Part shown: piece after piece, positions 23,858 through 33,705 of the stretch
Position numbering within the stretch: position 1 is the first letter of the stretch
How the letters are laid out: each line of letters starts with the position of its first letter
Origin: an uncultured Bacteroidales bacterium
Lineage (GTDB): Bacteria; Bacteroidota; Bacteroidia; Bacteroidales; UBA932
Assembly (NCBI GenBank): GCA_945874155.1
Contig: CAMCFO010000019.1
Span: 1 to 50,758, forward strand
Length of the DNA: 50,758 bases
Reading direction: 5' to 3'
Program-made: the position numbers and the translations under genes
The notes under the pieces: model-generated
What the model was told of the DNA's origin: nothing
The model's input: only the letters and a program-made list of their open reading frames with translations
Databases searched by the model: none

Positions 23858-24319
23858 TTGCAATGGTACGTAATCAACCTGAGGTTCTTGCGGTCATCGA
23901 GGATTGCTCCGGTGCTGCAGAATGACGGTTTCCAGATTTTCGTCCCTCCGAAAGTGACAAACCTGATTTTCCTGCGTTCCACAAAGGAGGCGATAGATGA
24001 GTTTATGCACACCTCAAGTTACGGCAGGCGTATGCGATATATGTACTCCCGTATCAACCTCTGCCCTATAGTCATCAAAGATGCCGATATGGATCTTTTC
24101 ATTCGCATCTGTTCTGTCTGCGACTTGCCGATAGTGATGACTGAGAAACCTGACGTCAAACTGGGCGACCACGTCCGTGTGAAGGAAGGTGCTTTCGAAG
24201 GTGCGGAGGGTTATGTGGTGCGGATGCGCAAGAGCAAGCGCGTTCTCATCGGAGTGGGCGGAGTCATCTGGGCCGCAACAACCTATATCCCACCTGAACA
24301 ACTTGAAATTCTGGACTGA
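23858..24319 (+). CDS. UpxY-type NusG-like transcription antiterminator
   Basis: A protein of about 153 residues. The NusG N-terminal fold opens with QWYVINLRFLRSSRIAPVL and GFQIFVPP. A C-terminal KOW domain reads KLGDHVRVKEGAFEGAEGYV, followed by KSKRVLIGVGGV. In Bacteroides, the UpxY group allows RNA polymerase to read through the long leaders of specific capsule operons, and the gene is normally first in the operon, as here. No ATG is available: the frame closes at 23816, and the candidates are TTG 23852 and TTG 23858. The strong Shine-Dalgarno sequence AGGGAGGA (23843-23850) fits 23858. No UpxZ partner gene is visible next to it. Confidence 0.88.
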   Translation: MQWYVINLRFLRSSRIAPVLQNDGFQIFVPPKVTNLIFLRSTKEAIDEFMHTSSYGRRMRYMYSRINLCPIVIKDADMDLFIRICSVCDLPIVMTEKPDVKLGDHVRVKEGAFEGAEGYVVRMRKSKRVLIGVGGVIWAATTYIPPEQLEILD

Positions 24320-24510
24320 TGTTTTCTTTTAACCGTGGACCTATGACGAAGAACGAAAGAAAACATATCGGGGCGTACATCACACCGGTGCTGTAGAGTC
24401 AAGGAGGTGTTGCGCTGGGTGACATCCGACCATTGGGGCCGGATGAAGTCCGTTATGCACATACACTTCCTTAGCCTCAAATTTTTAAAACCAAGAATGA
24501 AAAATTACTT
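24320..24510 (+). promoter_or_regulatory. Structured spacer between upxY and the first biosynthetic gene
   Basis: This 191-bp stretch holds no obvious gene but several signals. A 17-codon frame at 24343-24396 would encode MTKNERKHIGAYITPVL. A near-perfect Shine-Dalgarno AAGGAGG lies at 24401-24407. A frame follows from it (GTG 24419 or TTG 24410) and runs to 24514, overlapping the next gene as ATGA. An inverted repeat CATCCG (24423-24428) / CGGATG (24440-24445) is also present. The layout would suit translational coupling or a target for the antiterminator. I see no intrinsic terminator and no TAnnTTTG promoter. Confidence 0.4.
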
Positions 24511-26442
24511 ATGAGCTTCCTTCAAAAACTATCCGATCTGTACTTTTCCAGAAGGGCCCTGCCTTACTGGTGCATTCTGTTGATAGATTGTGCTGCCGTT
24601 GCCTTCTCATTCTACCTGACATTCTACCTCAGGTACGGCGGCTCTGCACTTGCCGGTCACTTCTGGGCTCTCACTTTCGGAACCCTCGTGAGCCTGATAC
24701 CTTTTGTGGTATCCTTCCGCATCTTCCACACCTACACGGGAATAGTCCGTTATTCCTCTTTTGTGGACCTTCAGCGTGTGGCTGTGGCAACGTCAATATC
24801 CTCGGCGGCAGTGTGGATAATAGGCTATTCTGTGAATCTGATCTGGCCTGAGCAGAAACTGATGGTTTTTCCGGGCAACAGTTCCATAGTTTTCGTTTTC
24901 ATAATCAGCACCATACTCCTCTGGGCTGAAAGGGTGATTGTGAAACGTCTCTACGACTCCTTCAACATCGGACATGCCATTCCGGTGGCCATCTATGGCA
25001 CAAAGGCCGGCGGAATCAGTGTGGCGAAGAGCATCATCGCAGTGAAGGAAAAGAAATATACCCTCAAGGCTTTCATCTCAGACGGGAAGGAAATGAAAGG
25101 GGCCTATCTGATGGGCAAGCCGGTCTATCTGAACGGTCCGGGACTTGCCGCCAGACTTGCCAGACAGGAGGGCGTCAAGGCATTGCTCGTGTCTCCTCTC
25201 AAGGCCGAGAAGTTCCGCAACAACACCGAAATGGTGGATGAGGTCATTTCTGCCGGAATGAAGATTATGATGATGTCCGGCGGTGAGGAATGGAACGGCA
25301 AAAGCGAAATAGACCACGACAAATTCCACGAAGTCGATATCGAAGACCTGCTTCCGAGGGAGAAAATCCAGATGGATATGGAGGCAATAGGAGCTCTTCT
25401 GCGCGGCAAACGCATTCTGATTACGGGAGCAGCCGGTTCCATAGGCTCTGAAATGGTCCGTCAGGTTGCGAAATTCGACCCTGCGGAAATGATACTCATC
25501 GATCAGGCTGAGACCCCGATGCACGACATACGACTGATGATGGCGAAGGACTACCCGCTCATAAAGAACGAGACCATAGTCACCAGCATCACTAACAAAG
25601 AGCATATGGAGACCATCTTCAGCCTCCATCTTCCGGAATACGTCTTCCACGCCGCAGCCTACAAGCACGTGCCTATGATGGAGGACAACCCGGGCATAGC
25701 GGTGCAGAACAACATCTACGGCACGAGGGTGATAGCCGACCTTGCAGTGAAATACGGCACAAAGAAGTTCGTGATGATTTCCACCGACAAGGCAGTGAAC
25801 CCGACCAATGTGATGGGCTGCAGCAAACGTATCTGCGAAATCTATTGCCAGTCGCTCAACCGCGCAATTCAGGCGGGTGAAGTGAAGGGAGTGACCCAGT
25901 TCGTCACCACCCGTTTCGGCAACGTCCTCGGTTCCAACGGCAGCGTGATACCTCTGTTCAAGAACCAGATACGCCACGGTGGCCCGGTGACCGTGACCCA
26001 TCCGGACATCATCCGTTACTTTATGCTCATCCCGGAGGCCTGCCAGTTGGTACTTGAGGCCGGCACAATGGGCAAGGGTGGAGAAATCTTCGTCTTCGAT
26101 ATGGGCAAGCCGGTGAAAATTGTGGACCTTGCGAAGAGAATGATAGCCCTTTCCGGAGCAAAGAATGTGGAAATCAAGTTCACAGGCCTGCGCGACGGGG
26201 AAAAACTCTTCGAGGAAGTGCTCAACGACAAGGAAGGCACTGTCCCGACCACCCATCCGAAGATTATGGTGGCGAAAGTCAGGGAGTACGACTATGCCAC
26301 AGCCTGCCGCAACGAGCAGCGCCTGATGGATGTTTCCAAGTCTTTCGACGATATGGAAGTGGTGAAACTGATGAAGGAAATAGTTCCGGAATATGTGAGC
26401 AAGCAGTCCAAATACGAGGTTCTGGACAAAAAGTCCGAATAG
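24511..26442 (+). CDS. Membrane-bound nucleotide-sugar 4,6-dehydratase (FlaA1/CapD/PglF type)
   Basis: A 643-residue protein with four hydrophobic segments in residues 15-135. A first nucleotide-binding region (AIYGTKAGGISVAKSII) follows, then a second SDR domain with ILITGAAGSIGSEMVRQVAK near 292-312. STDKAVNPTNVMGCSKR has Met in place of the usual catalytic Tyr, as in PglF/WbpM dehydratases. These enzymes convert UDP-GlcNAc to the 4-keto-6-deoxy sugar, the first step to amino-deoxysugars such as QuiNAc or bacillosamine. It is the first biosynthetic gene of the locus. No dedicated aminotransferase lies in the window, so the 4-keto product may be reduced or be used by genes elsewhere. Confidence 0.9.
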   Translation: MSFLQKLSDLYFSRRALPYWCILLIDCAAVAFSFYLTFYLRYGGSALAGHFWALTFGTLVSLIPFVVSFRIFHTYTGIVRYSSFVDLQRVAVATSISSAAVWIIGYSVNLIWPEQKLMVFPGNSSIVFVFIISTILLWAERVIVKRLYDSFNIGHAIPVAIYGTKAGGISVAKSIIAVKEKKYTLKAFISDGKEMKGAYLMGKPVYLNGPGLAARLARQEGVKALLVSPLKAEKFRNNTEMVDEVISAGMKIMMMSGGEEWNGKSEIDHDKFHEVDIEDLLPREKIQMDMEAIGALLRGKRILITGAAGSIGSEMVRQVAKFDPAEMILIDQAETPMHDIRLMMAKDYPLIKNETIVTSITNKEHMETIFSLHLPEYVFHAAAYKHVPMMEDNPGIAVQNNIYGTRVIADLAVKYGTKKFVMISTDKAVNPTNVMGCSKRICEIYCQSLNRAIQAGEVKGVTQFVTTRFGNVLGSNGSVIPLFKNQIRHGGPVTVTHPDIIRYFMLIPEACQLVLEAGTMGKGGEIFVFDMGKPVKIVDLAKRMIALSGAKNVEIKFTGLRDGEKLFEEVLNDKEGTVPTTHPKIMVAKVREYDYATACRNEQRLMDVSKSFDDMEVVKLMKEIVPEYVSKQSKYEVLDKKSE

Positions 26443-26477
26443 GGGAGTCATTATAAATCAACAGTAAGCAAAGGATT

Positions 26478-27773
26478 ATGAAAGATATGAACGAACTCAA
26501 AATTGCAGTGGCCGGCACAGGCTATGTGGGCCTTTCAATAGCAACCCTTCTTTCCCAGCACCACAAGGTGACTGCTGTGGATGTGATTCCGGAGAAAGTG
26601 GAGAAAATCAACAACCGCATCTCCCCGATACAGGACGACTACATAGAGAAATACCTCCGTGAGATGGACCTGGACCTGACAGCCACCCTGGACGGCGAGT
26701 CGGCCTATAGTGATGCCGATTTCATAGTAATCGCAGCCCCGACCAACTACGACAGCAAGAAGAATTTCTTCGACACCTCCCACGTAGAGGAAGTCATAGA
26801 CCTTGTCCTGAAAGTGAACCCTTCTGCCGTGATGGTGATAAAGTCCACAGTGCCGGTGGGTTACACAGCTTCCGTGCGCGAGAAGTTTTCCTATCGCGAG
26901 CGCCTTTCCGACGGCACGATGAAGGTGGTCACCCCGAACATAATCTTTGCTCCGGAGTTCCTCCGCGAGTCCAAGGCCCTCTACGACAATCTCTACCCGA
27001 GCCGCATTGTAGTTGGGTATGACCACAGCAATCCCTTTCTGGCAGAAGCCTCCAGGACTTTCGCAGGGATAATAGCAGAAGGAGCAATAAAGCAGGACGT
27101 TCCGGTCCTCTATATGGGCAGCACCGAAGCCGAAGCAGTGAAACTCTTCGCCAACACCTATCTTGCCCTCCGTGTAAGCTATTTCAATGAACTCGACACC
27201 TATGCAGAGCTCAAAGGCCTGGACACCAAGTCAATAATAGACGGAGTCTGCCTCGACCCCCGTATAGGCACCCATTACAACAACCCGTCCTTCGGCTACG
27301 GCGGCTACTGCCTCCCGAAAGACACCAAGCAGCTCCTTGCCAATTACAACGATGTCCCTGAGAACCTGATTCAGGCCATAGTGGACTCCAACCGCACCAG
27401 AAAAGATTTCATAGCAGACCAGGTCCTCACCCGCGCCGGCTACTACAGCTACAGCGAGAATATGCAGTGGGACAGCACCAGCGAGCACAAGTGCACCATA
27501 GGAGTCTATCGCCTGACTATGAAGTCGAACAGCGACAACTTCCGCCAGAGCGCCATCCAAGGCATAATGAAGCGAATAAAGGCCAAAGGAGCCGAAGTGA
27601 TAATCTACGAGCCAACCCTCCCGGACGGCACCACCTTCTTCGGCAGCCGAGTGGTAAACGACCTCTCCACCTTCAAAGCCCAATCCCAGGCCATAATAGC
27701 CAACCGCTACGACAACTGCCTGGACGATGTCCGTGACAGAGTTTACACCCGCGATATTTTCAAACGGGACTGA
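26478..27773 (+). CDS. ugd: UDP-glucose 6-dehydrogenase
   Basis: Ugd oxidises UDP-glucose twice to UDP-glucuronate. The 431-residue protein has the NAD fold [19 protein letters not shown], then [33 protein letters not shown], and the catalytic Cys278 in [16 protein letters not shown]. The C-terminal UDP-binding domain is SIDNFR-like ([20 protein letters not shown]). It follows the E. coli Ugd sequence closely, but is longer because of a short insert near residues 139-150 and another around 320-337. Glucuronate would make the polysaccharide acidic. A second, shorter dehydrogenase lies downstream at 34992. Confidence 0.95.
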   Translation: MKDMNELKIAVAGTGYVGLSIATLLSQHHKVTAVDVIPEKVEKINNRISPIQDDYIEKYLREMDLDLTATLDGESAYSDADFIVIAAPTNYDSKKNFFDTSHVEEVIDLVLKVNPSAVMVIKSTVPVGYTASVREKFSYRERLSDGTMKVVTPNIIFAPEFLRESKALYDNLYPSRIVVGYDHSNPFLAEASRTFAGIIAEGAIKQDVPVLYMGSTEAEAVKLFANTYLALRVSYFNELDTYAELKGLDTKSIIDGVCLDPRIGTHYNNPSFGYGGYCLPKDTKQLLANYNDVPENLIQAIVDSNRTRKDFIADQVLTRAGYYSYSENMQWDSTSEHKCTIGVYRLTMKSNSDNFRQSAIQGIMKRIKAKGAEVIIYEPTLPDGTTFFGSRVVNDLSTFKAQSQAIIANRYDNCLDDVRDRVYTRDIFKRD

Positions 27774-27811
27774 TTTCTGAATAGAAACAATAATAATAAA
27801 AATACATACTT

Positions 27812-28927
27812 ATGAAGAAAGCATTAATCACCGGTGTTACCGGTCAGGACGGAAGCTATCTGAGCGAATTCCTCCTGGAGAAAGGCTATGAAGTGCACGG
27901 CATAATCCGCCGTTCATCTGTGGATTTCCGTGAGCGCATCTCACACCTTGAAGGACATCCGCATTTCCATCTCCACTTCGGAGACCTGAGCGATTCAATG
28001 TCGCTCGTGAAGGTGGTCGGTGCGGTGAAGCCGGATGAAATCTATAACCTCGCAGCCCAGAGCCACGTTCAGGTCAGCTTCGACTCTCCAGAATTCACAG
28101 CAGATGTCGATGCGACAGGAGTACTCCGCGTGCTGGAAGCAGTGAGGGCAAACCATCTCGAAAAGACCTGCCGCATCTACCAGGCATCCACTTCGGAACT
28201 CTACGGAAAGGTGGAGGAAGTCCCTCAGAATGAGAACACTCCTTTCCACCCTTATTCACCATACGCAGTGGCAAAGCTCTACGGCTTCTGGATAGTGAAG
28301 GAATATCGCGAAGCCTACGATATGTTCTGCTGCTCCGGAATCCTCTTCAACCACGAGAGCGAACGCCGCGGAGAGACCTTCGTGACGAGAAAAATCACCC
28401 TCGCAGCAGCCCGCATTGCCCAGGGTCTTCAGGACTGCCTGTATCTGGGCAATATGGACTCCCTCCGCGACTGGGGATATGCCAGGGACTATGTGGAGTG
28501 TATGTGGCTCATTCTCCAGAACGACAAGCCGGAGGATTTTGTAATCGCCACCGGAGTTCAGCACTCAGTGAGGGAGTTCGCCTACTACGCCTTTAAGCAC
28601 GCTGGCATCGAACTCAAATTCGAAGGCGAGGGCCTGGATGAGAAAGGAATATGCGTGGCTGTGAGCGGCAATGCTCCTGAATCCCTCGTGGGAAAGACAC
28701 TTGTTGCAGTCTCCGAAGATTTCTACCGCCCGACAGACGTTGTGAACCTCTGGGGAGATCCGACCAAGGCCAAAGCGAAACTCGGCTGGAACCCTGCGAA
28801 GACCTCATTCGAGGAACTTGTAAAATTAATGGTCGAGAGCGATATGGCCAAGGTGGCATCAGAAGGAGCAGCTGCAAAAGTGCGCACCAATCTTGCCGAG
28901 TATCTTGAAAAGGGTATAGTAAAATAG
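27812..28927 (+). CDS. gmd: GDP-mannose 4,6-dehydratase
   Basis: Gmd makes GDP-4-keto-6-deoxy-mannose, precursor of GDP-L-fucose. This 371-residue SDR enzyme has [26 protein letters not shown], the catalytic region [36 protein letters not shown] with the Tyr-Lys pair, and [17 protein letters not shown]. Its stop overlaps or abuts the start of the fucose synthase gene, so the two steps are translated together. Confidence 0.96.
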   Translation: MKKALITGVTGQDGSYLSEFLLEKGYEVHGIIRRSSVDFRERISHLEGHPHFHLHFGDLSDSMSLVKVVGAVKPDEIYNLAAQSHVQVSFDSPEFTADVDATGVLRVLEAVRANHLEKTCRIYQASTSELYGKVEEVPQNENTPFHPYSPYAVAKLYGFWIVKEYREAYDMFCCSGILFNHESERRGETFVTRKITLAAARIAQGLQDCLYLGNMDSLRDWGYARDYVECMWLILQNDKPEDFVIATGVQHSVREFAYYAFKHAGIELKFEGEGLDEKGICVAVSGNAPESLVGKTLVAVSEDFYRPTDVVNLWGDPTKAKAKLGWNPAKTSFEELVKLMVESDMAKVASEGAAAKVRTNLAEYLEKGIVK

Positions 28928-28935
28928 TGTCTAGG

Positions 28936-30141
28936 ATGTTAAGCAAAGAAAGCAAAATCTACATAGCCGGCCATAACGGCCTCGTAGGCTCCGCCATCTG
29001 GAACAATCTCAAGAGCAGGGGCTACAATAATCTCATAGGCCGCAGCCACAAGGAACTGGACCTCACAGACCAGTATGCGGTGAAGAAGTTCTTCGATGAA
29101 GAAAGACCGGATGCCGTAGTGCTCGCAGCCGCGTTCGTCGGCGGAATAATGGCCAACAGCCTCTACCGGGCGGACTTCATAATGATGAATATGAAAATCC
29201 AGTGCAACGTCATCAGCGAGTCCTACGCCCACGGAGTGAAGAAACTCCTCTTCCTCGGCTCTACCTGCATCTACCCGAAGAACGCCCCGCAGCCGATGAA
29301 GGAAGACTGCCTTCTGACCTCCCCTCTGGAGTACACCAACGAGGAATACGCGATTGCAAAAATTGCCGGCCTGAAAATGTGCGAAAGCTACAACCTCCAG
29401 TACGGCACCAACTACATAGCCGTGATGCCGACCAATCTCTACGGCCCCAACGACAACTTCCACCTGGAGAACTCCCACGTGATGCCTGCGATGATGCGCA
29501 AGGTGTATCTCGCAAGACTCATTCACGACGGAGCTTGGGAAATGATTCGCAAAGACCTGAGCATCAGACCAGTAGGAGCAAACATCAAGGAGAATGGAGA
29601 AACAGTGCGCTATGTCATTGACGGGAGTTCGGACGAAGCGACCATCCTCAAGGTACTTGACTTTTACGGCATCTCCGACAACCGCGTAGTCCTTTGGGGC
29701 ACAGGCACTCCGCTGAGGGAGTTTCTCTGGAGCGAGGATATGGCCGACGCCAGCGTGCACGTCCTGTTGAACGTGGATTTCAAGGACATCATAGGCATAG
29801 AAAAATACTCTTCAGTCCATTACGGCATCAAGGCCGACGGCGTAGTTGACCGCAACCACAGCACAGGCCGCGGTGGCGCCATCCCTTCCCTCGGCGAAAT
29901 CCGCAACTGCCACATCAATGTCGGCACCGGCAAGGAACTCACCATCCGAGAACTCTCAGAACTGGTAGTCAAGGCCGTAGGCTTCACAGGCACAGTCGAG
30001 TTCGATGCAACCAAGCCTGACGGGACGATGCGCAAGCTGATAGATGTGGGCAAGTTGCACAGTTTGGGATGGACCCATCGGGTGGAGATTGAGGATGGGG
30101 TTGGGAGGTTGTTTGAGTGGTATAAGGAGAGTCTGGCGTAA
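28936..30141 (+). CDS. fcl: GDP-L-fucose synthase
   Basis: Fcl (WcaG) epimerises and reduces the Gmd product to GDP-L-fucose. Motifs are IYIAGHNGLVGSAIWNNL, FLGSTCIYPKNAPQPM, the catalytic Tyr-Lys in NEEYAIAKIAGLKM, and NLYGPNDNFHLENSHVMPAM. The protein is about 401 residues, longer than the roughly 320-residue E. coli enzyme. The extra part is an insert of about 55 residues (including NIKENGETVRYVIDGSSDEA) before the GTGTPLREFLW motif. I chose ATG 28936; a GTG at 28927 overlaps the gmd stop and is possible. Confidence 0.95.
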   Translation: MLSKESKIYIAGHNGLVGSAIWNNLKSRGYNNLIGRSHKELDLTDQYAVKKFFDEERPDAVVLAAAFVGGIMANSLYRADFIMMNMKIQCNVISESYAHGVKKLLFLGSTCIYPKNAPQPMKEDCLLTSPLEYTNEEYAIAKIAGLKMCESYNLQYGTNYIAVMPTNLYGPNDNFHLENSHVMPAMMRKVYLARLIHDGAWEMIRKDLSIRPVGANIKENGETVRYVIDGSSDEATILKVLDFYGISDNRVVLWGTGTPLREFLWSEDMADASVHVLLNVDFKDIIGIEKYSSVHYGIKADGVVDRNHSTGRGGAIPSLGEIRNCHINVGTGKELTIRELSELVVKAVGFTGTVEFDATKPDGTMRKLIDVGKLHSLGWTHRVEIEDGVGRLFEWYKESLA

Positions 30142-30211
30142 GATTCTAAGTACGAGATAGCGAAGGTGAAAATATCCATCTATATAGAAAACCATACAAT
30201 ATTAAATACAT

Positions 30212-31261
30212 ATGAGCATTTTTGCAGGAAAAACCCTGATGATTACAGGAGGTACAGGCAGCTTCGGTAATGCAGTACTTAACCGCTTCCTTAAAACTGA
30301 CATTGCAGAAATCCGTATTTTCTCAAGAGACGAGAAGAAGCAGGATGATATGAGACACGAGTATCAGGCCAAGATGCCTGAAGTCGCTCATAAGATTAAA
30401 TTCTACATTGGTGATGTACGCAGCCTTGAAAGTTGCCGTGCAGCAATGCCGGGAGTAGATTATATCTTCCACGCAGCAGCCCTCAAGCAGGTGCCAAGTT
30501 GCGAGTTCTTCCCGATGGAGGCAGTGAAAACCAATGTGATAGGAACAGACAACGTACTTACCGCAGCAATAGAGAACAAAGTAAAATGCGTGATTTGCCT
30601 TTCTACGGACAAGGCCGCATACCCAATCAACGCTATGGGTATCACCAAGGCAATCGAGGAGAAAGTTGCTGTCGCCAAGAGCCGTTACAGCGGTGAAACC
30701 AAAATCTGCTGCACCCGCTACGGCAATGTAATGTGCAGCCGTGGAAGCGTGATTCCTCTCTGGATTGACCAGATCCGCAATGGCAACCCTATCACCCTCA
30801 CCGAACCGAAGATGACACGCTTCATTATGTCCCTCGAAGAGGCCGTTGACCTCGTTCTCTTTGCCTTCGAGCACGGCCAGAACGGCGACATCCTCGTGCA
30901 GAAAGCTCCAGCCTGCACCATCCAGACTCAGGCAGAGGCCGTTTGCGAACTCTTCGGAGGGAAGAAAGAAGACATCAAGGTCATCGGCATCCGCCACGGA
31001 GAGAAGATGTACGAGACCCTTCTCACCAAGGAAGAATGTGCCAAGGCAGAGGATATGGGTGATTTCTATCGCGTTCCGGCAGACAACCGTTCGCTCAACT
31101 ATGACAAATTCTTCACCGAGGGCGACACAAAACGGGTAAGCATAGATGAATTCAACTCAGACAACACCCGACGCCTCAATCTCGAAGAGACTAAGGCAAA
31201 AATTGCTTCCCTGGAGTACATCCAAAACGAGCTCAACGGAATTGCTAACCTCGCAAAATAA
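30212..31261 (+). CDS. capE: UDP-GlcNAc 4,6-dehydratase/5-epimerase (CapE/WbjB/FnlA)
   Basis: The enzyme starts UDP-L-FucNAc synthesis by inverting dehydration of UDP-GlcNAc. The 349-residue SDR protein has LMITGGTGSFGNAVLNRF, IFSRDEKKQDDMRHEYQ, FHAAALKQVPSCEFFPMEAV, and STDKAAYPINAMGITKAIEEK, in which Met precedes the Lys of the active site. It is followed with a one-base overlap by capF, then capG, so the whole L-FucNAc pathway is present. This is different from the 24511 enzyme: it lacks membrane segments and is the soluble, short form. Confidence 0.94.
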   Translation: MSIFAGKTLMITGGTGSFGNAVLNRFLKTDIAEIRIFSRDEKKQDDMRHEYQAKMPEVAHKIKFYIGDVRSLESCRAAMPGVDYIFHAAALKQVPSCEFFPMEAVKTNVIGTDNVLTAAIENKVKCVICLSTDKAAYPINAMGITKAIEEKVAVAKSRYSGETKICCTRYGNVMCSRGSVIPLWIDQIRNGNPITLTEPKMTRFIMSLEEAVDLVLFAFEHGQNGDILVQKAPACTIQTQAEAVCELFGGKKEDIKVIGIRHGEKMYETLLTKEECAKAEDMGDFYRVPADNRSLNYDKFFTEGDTKRVSIDEFNSDNTRRLNLEETKAKIASLEYIQNELNGIANLAK

Positions 31262-32493
31262 TGAAGATTCTTGTAGCAGGTGCCAAGGGATTCGTAGGAA
31301 AGAACCTTTGCTCTCAACTTAATAACATCAAAAGCGGCAAGGCCAGGTGCTACGGAGACCTTACAATTGACGAAGTCTTCGAGTACGACCTTGACAGCAC
31401 TCCGGAGCAACTCGAACAGTGGTGCAGCGAATGCGATTTCGTGTTCAACCTTGCAGGCGTCAACCGTCCCCAGAACCCTGAGGACTTTATGAAAGGCAAC
31501 TTCGGCTTTGCCAGCACACTTCTTGACACTCTCAAGAAGCACGGCAACAAGGCCCCAGTGATGCTCTCCAGCAGCGCCCAGGCCTCCCTTACCGGCCGTT
31601 TCGGCAACAGCGAGTACGGCAGGAGCAAGAAGGCCGGAGAGGACCTATTCCTGCAATATGGCGAAGAGAATGGAGTGAGAGTGCTGGTTTACCGTTTCCC
31701 TAATCTCTACGGCAAATGGTGCCGCCCGAACTATAACAGTGCCATCGCCACCTTCTGCAACAACATTGCAAATGACCTCCCGATTACAGTCAATGACCCG
31801 AGCGTTGAATTGGAAGTCCTTTACATTGACGACCTTGTGGAGGAGATGATTTGTGCACTCAAGGGCGAGGAGCATCACTGTGAATTCGAAGGGCTTGAGG
31901 TGCTTCCTTCCGCGGAGGGACGCTATTGTTACTGCCCGGTAACCCATAAGGTAAAACTCGGGGAAATCGTAGATTTGCTCCATCAGTTCAAGGAGATGCC
32001 AAAGACTCTGATGATTCCAGAGATTCCGGCTGACAGCTTTGCCAAGAGACTTTACAGCACTTATCTCAGCTATCTTTCAAAGGAAGGAGCAATATTCGAC
32101 TTGAAGATGAACGTGGACGAAAGAGGTTCCTTCACCGAATTGGTTCACACTCTTAACTGTGGTCAGGTCAGCATCAACATCAGCAAGCCGGGCATTACCA
32201 AAGGCCAGCACTGGCACCACACCAAGTGGGAGCAGTTCATCGTGGTCAAAGGTCACGGACTGATTCAGATGCGTCCCGAGAACCCACGACCGGACCAGAT
32301 TGATGCCTATGGCAATCCAGAGATTCTTGAGTTTGAGGTGAGCGGAGACAAGATTCAGAGCGTGATAATGCTCCCTGGCTACACCCACAACATCATCAAT
32401 CTCTCTGACACTGAAGACCTTGTGACGGTTATGTACTGCAACGAAATCTTCAATCCTGAGAGGCCGGACACTTATTTTGATCCGGTAAAATAA
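31261..32493 (+). CDS. capF: CapF-type reductase of UDP-L-FucNAc synthesis
   Basis: CapF (WbjC/FnlB) reduces the CapE product to UDP-N-acetyl-6-deoxytalosamine. The 410-residue protein has an N-terminal SDR domain (MKILVAGAKGFVGKNLCSQL; SEYGRSKKAGEDLF with the Tyr-Lys pair). A C-terminal cupin domain follows from about residue 285 (ITKGQHWHHTKWEQFIVVKG), whose histidines bind metal in CapF. Start and capE stop overlap (TAATG). Length and fusion match the known enzyme. Confidence 0.94.
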   Translation: MKILVAGAKGFVGKNLCSQLNNIKSGKARCYGDLTIDEVFEYDLDSTPEQLEQWCSECDFVFNLAGVNRPQNPEDFMKGNFGFASTLLDTLKKHGNKAPVMLSSSAQASLTGRFGNSEYGRSKKAGEDLFLQYGEENGVRVLVYRFPNLYGKWCRPNYNSAIATFCNNIANDLPITVNDPSVELEVLYIDDLVEEMICALKGEEHHCEFEGLEVLPSAEGRYCYCPVTHKVKLGEIVDLLHQFKEMPKTLMIPEIPADSFAKRLYSTYLSYLSKEGAIFDLKMNVDERGSFTELVHTLNCGQVSINISKPGITKGQHWHHTKWEQFIVVKGHGLIQMRPENPRPDQIDAYGNPEILEFEVSGDKIQSVIMLPGYTHNIINLSDTEDLVTVMYCNEIFNPERPDTYFDPVK

Positions 32494-32523
32494 GCGAACA
32501 CAAGCACTAAAAGACAAACAGCA

Positions 32524-33705
32524 ATGGCAAATTCATATTCAGACATACATTGGCAGGAGAACGGCAAACTCAAACTCCTAATAATTGTCGGCACCCGCCC
32601 GGAAATCATCCGCCTTGCAGCAGTAATCAACAAATGCCGCAAATACTTCGACGTAATCCTTGCCCACACCGGCCAGAACTACGACTACAACCTCAACGGT
32701 GTTTTCTTTAAAGACCTCAAACTTGCAGACCCTGAAGTGTATATGAACGCAGTCGGTGCAGACCTGGGCGAGACTATGGGAAATATCATATCAGAGAGCT
32801 ACAAGTTGATGGTAGAGACCAAGCCTGACGGAGTTCTGGTTCTGGGCGACACCAATAGTTGCCTCAGCGTAATCGGTGCCAAGAGACTACATATCCCGAT
32901 TTTCCATATGGAAGCCGGCAACCGCTGCAAGGATGAATGCCTCCCAGAGGAGACCAACCGCAGGATTGTGGACATCATCTCAGATGTGAATATGGCCTAC
33001 AGCGAACACGCCCGCCGTTATCTTGCCGACTGCGGCCTGCCTAAGGAACGCACCTATGTCACCGGTTCCCCGATGGCGGAGGTTCTGCACGAGAATCTTG
33101 CAGAGATAGAGGCTAGCGATGTTCACAAACGTCTTGGATTGGAGAAGGGCAAATACATCCTCCTCAGTGCTCACCGTGAGGAAAACATCGACACAGAGAA
33201 GAACTTCCTGAGTCTGTTCAACGCCATCAATGCAATGGCAGAGAAATACGATATGCCAATCCTCTACAGCTGCCATCCACGCAGCCGCAACCGTCTCGCA
33301 GCCAGCGGCTTCCAGCTCGACTCGCGGGTCATCCAGCACGAACCCCTCGGATTCCACGACTACAACTGCCTTCAGATGAATGCCTTTGCAGTGGTCAGCG
33401 ACAGCGGCACCCTTCCAGAAGAATCCTCATTCTTCACTAGCGTAGGCCATCCTTTCCCGGCAGTCTGCATCCGCACCAGCACCGAGCGCCCGGAAGCCAT
33501 CGACAAAGCCGACTTCATCATCGCCGGCATTGACACCAAATCCCTCCTCCAAGCAGTTGATACCGCAGTTGAACTCTGCCGCGACGGCAACCACGGCATT
33601 CCTGTGCCGGATTATGTTGATGAAAATGTCAGCACCAAGGTTGTCAAGATCATCCAGAGCTATGTGGGGATAGTCAATAAGATGGTTTGGAGGAAGGAGA
33701 TTTGA
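32524..33705 (+). CDS. capG: UDP-L-FucNAc synthase / C2-epimerase (CapG/WbjD)
   Basis: The last step of UDP-L-FucNAc synthesis, inversion at C2. The 393-residue protein has the UDP-GlcNAc 2-epimerase fold: IIVGTRPEIIRLAAVINKC, HTGQNYDYNLNGVFFKDL, LVLGDTNSCLSVIGAKR, MEAGNRCKDECLPEETNRR, and AHREENIDTEKNF. It could be mistaken for WecB, but the capE-capF neighbours and the N-terminal tail favour CapG. It is the last gene of the high-GC conserved block. Its stop codon lies within the first copy of the 22-bp repeats that mark the junction to the variable, AT-rich part. Confidence 0.92.
   Translation: MANSYSDIHWQENGKLKLLIIVGTRPEIIRLAAVINKCRKYFDVILAHTGQNYDYNLNGVFFKDLKLADPEVYMNAVGADLGETMGNIISESYKLMVETKPDGVLVLGDTNSCLSVIGAKRLHIPIFHMEAGNRCKDECLPEETNRRIVDIISDVNMAYSEHARRYLADCGLPKERTYVTGSPMAEVLHENLAEIEASDVHKRLGLEKGKYILLSAHREENIDTEKNFLSLFNAINAMAEKYDMPILYSCHPRSRNRLAASGFQLDSRVIQHEPLGFHDYNCLQMNAFAVVSDSGTLPEESSFFTSVGHPFPAVCIRTSTERPEAIDKADFIIAGIDTKSLLQAVDTAVELCRDGNHGIPVPDYVDENVSTKVVKIIQSYVGIVNKMVWRKEI

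Noticed and set aside
25078..26451. 457-codon minus-strand frame opposite the FlaA1-type gene
   Set aside because: It mirrors the codon bias of the real gene and has a His-rich composition with no family motif; the plus-strand protein is well conserved.
28939..29760. 273-codon minus-strand frame opposite fcl
   Set aside because: No recognised motif and fully antisense to a clear GDP-L-fucose synthase.
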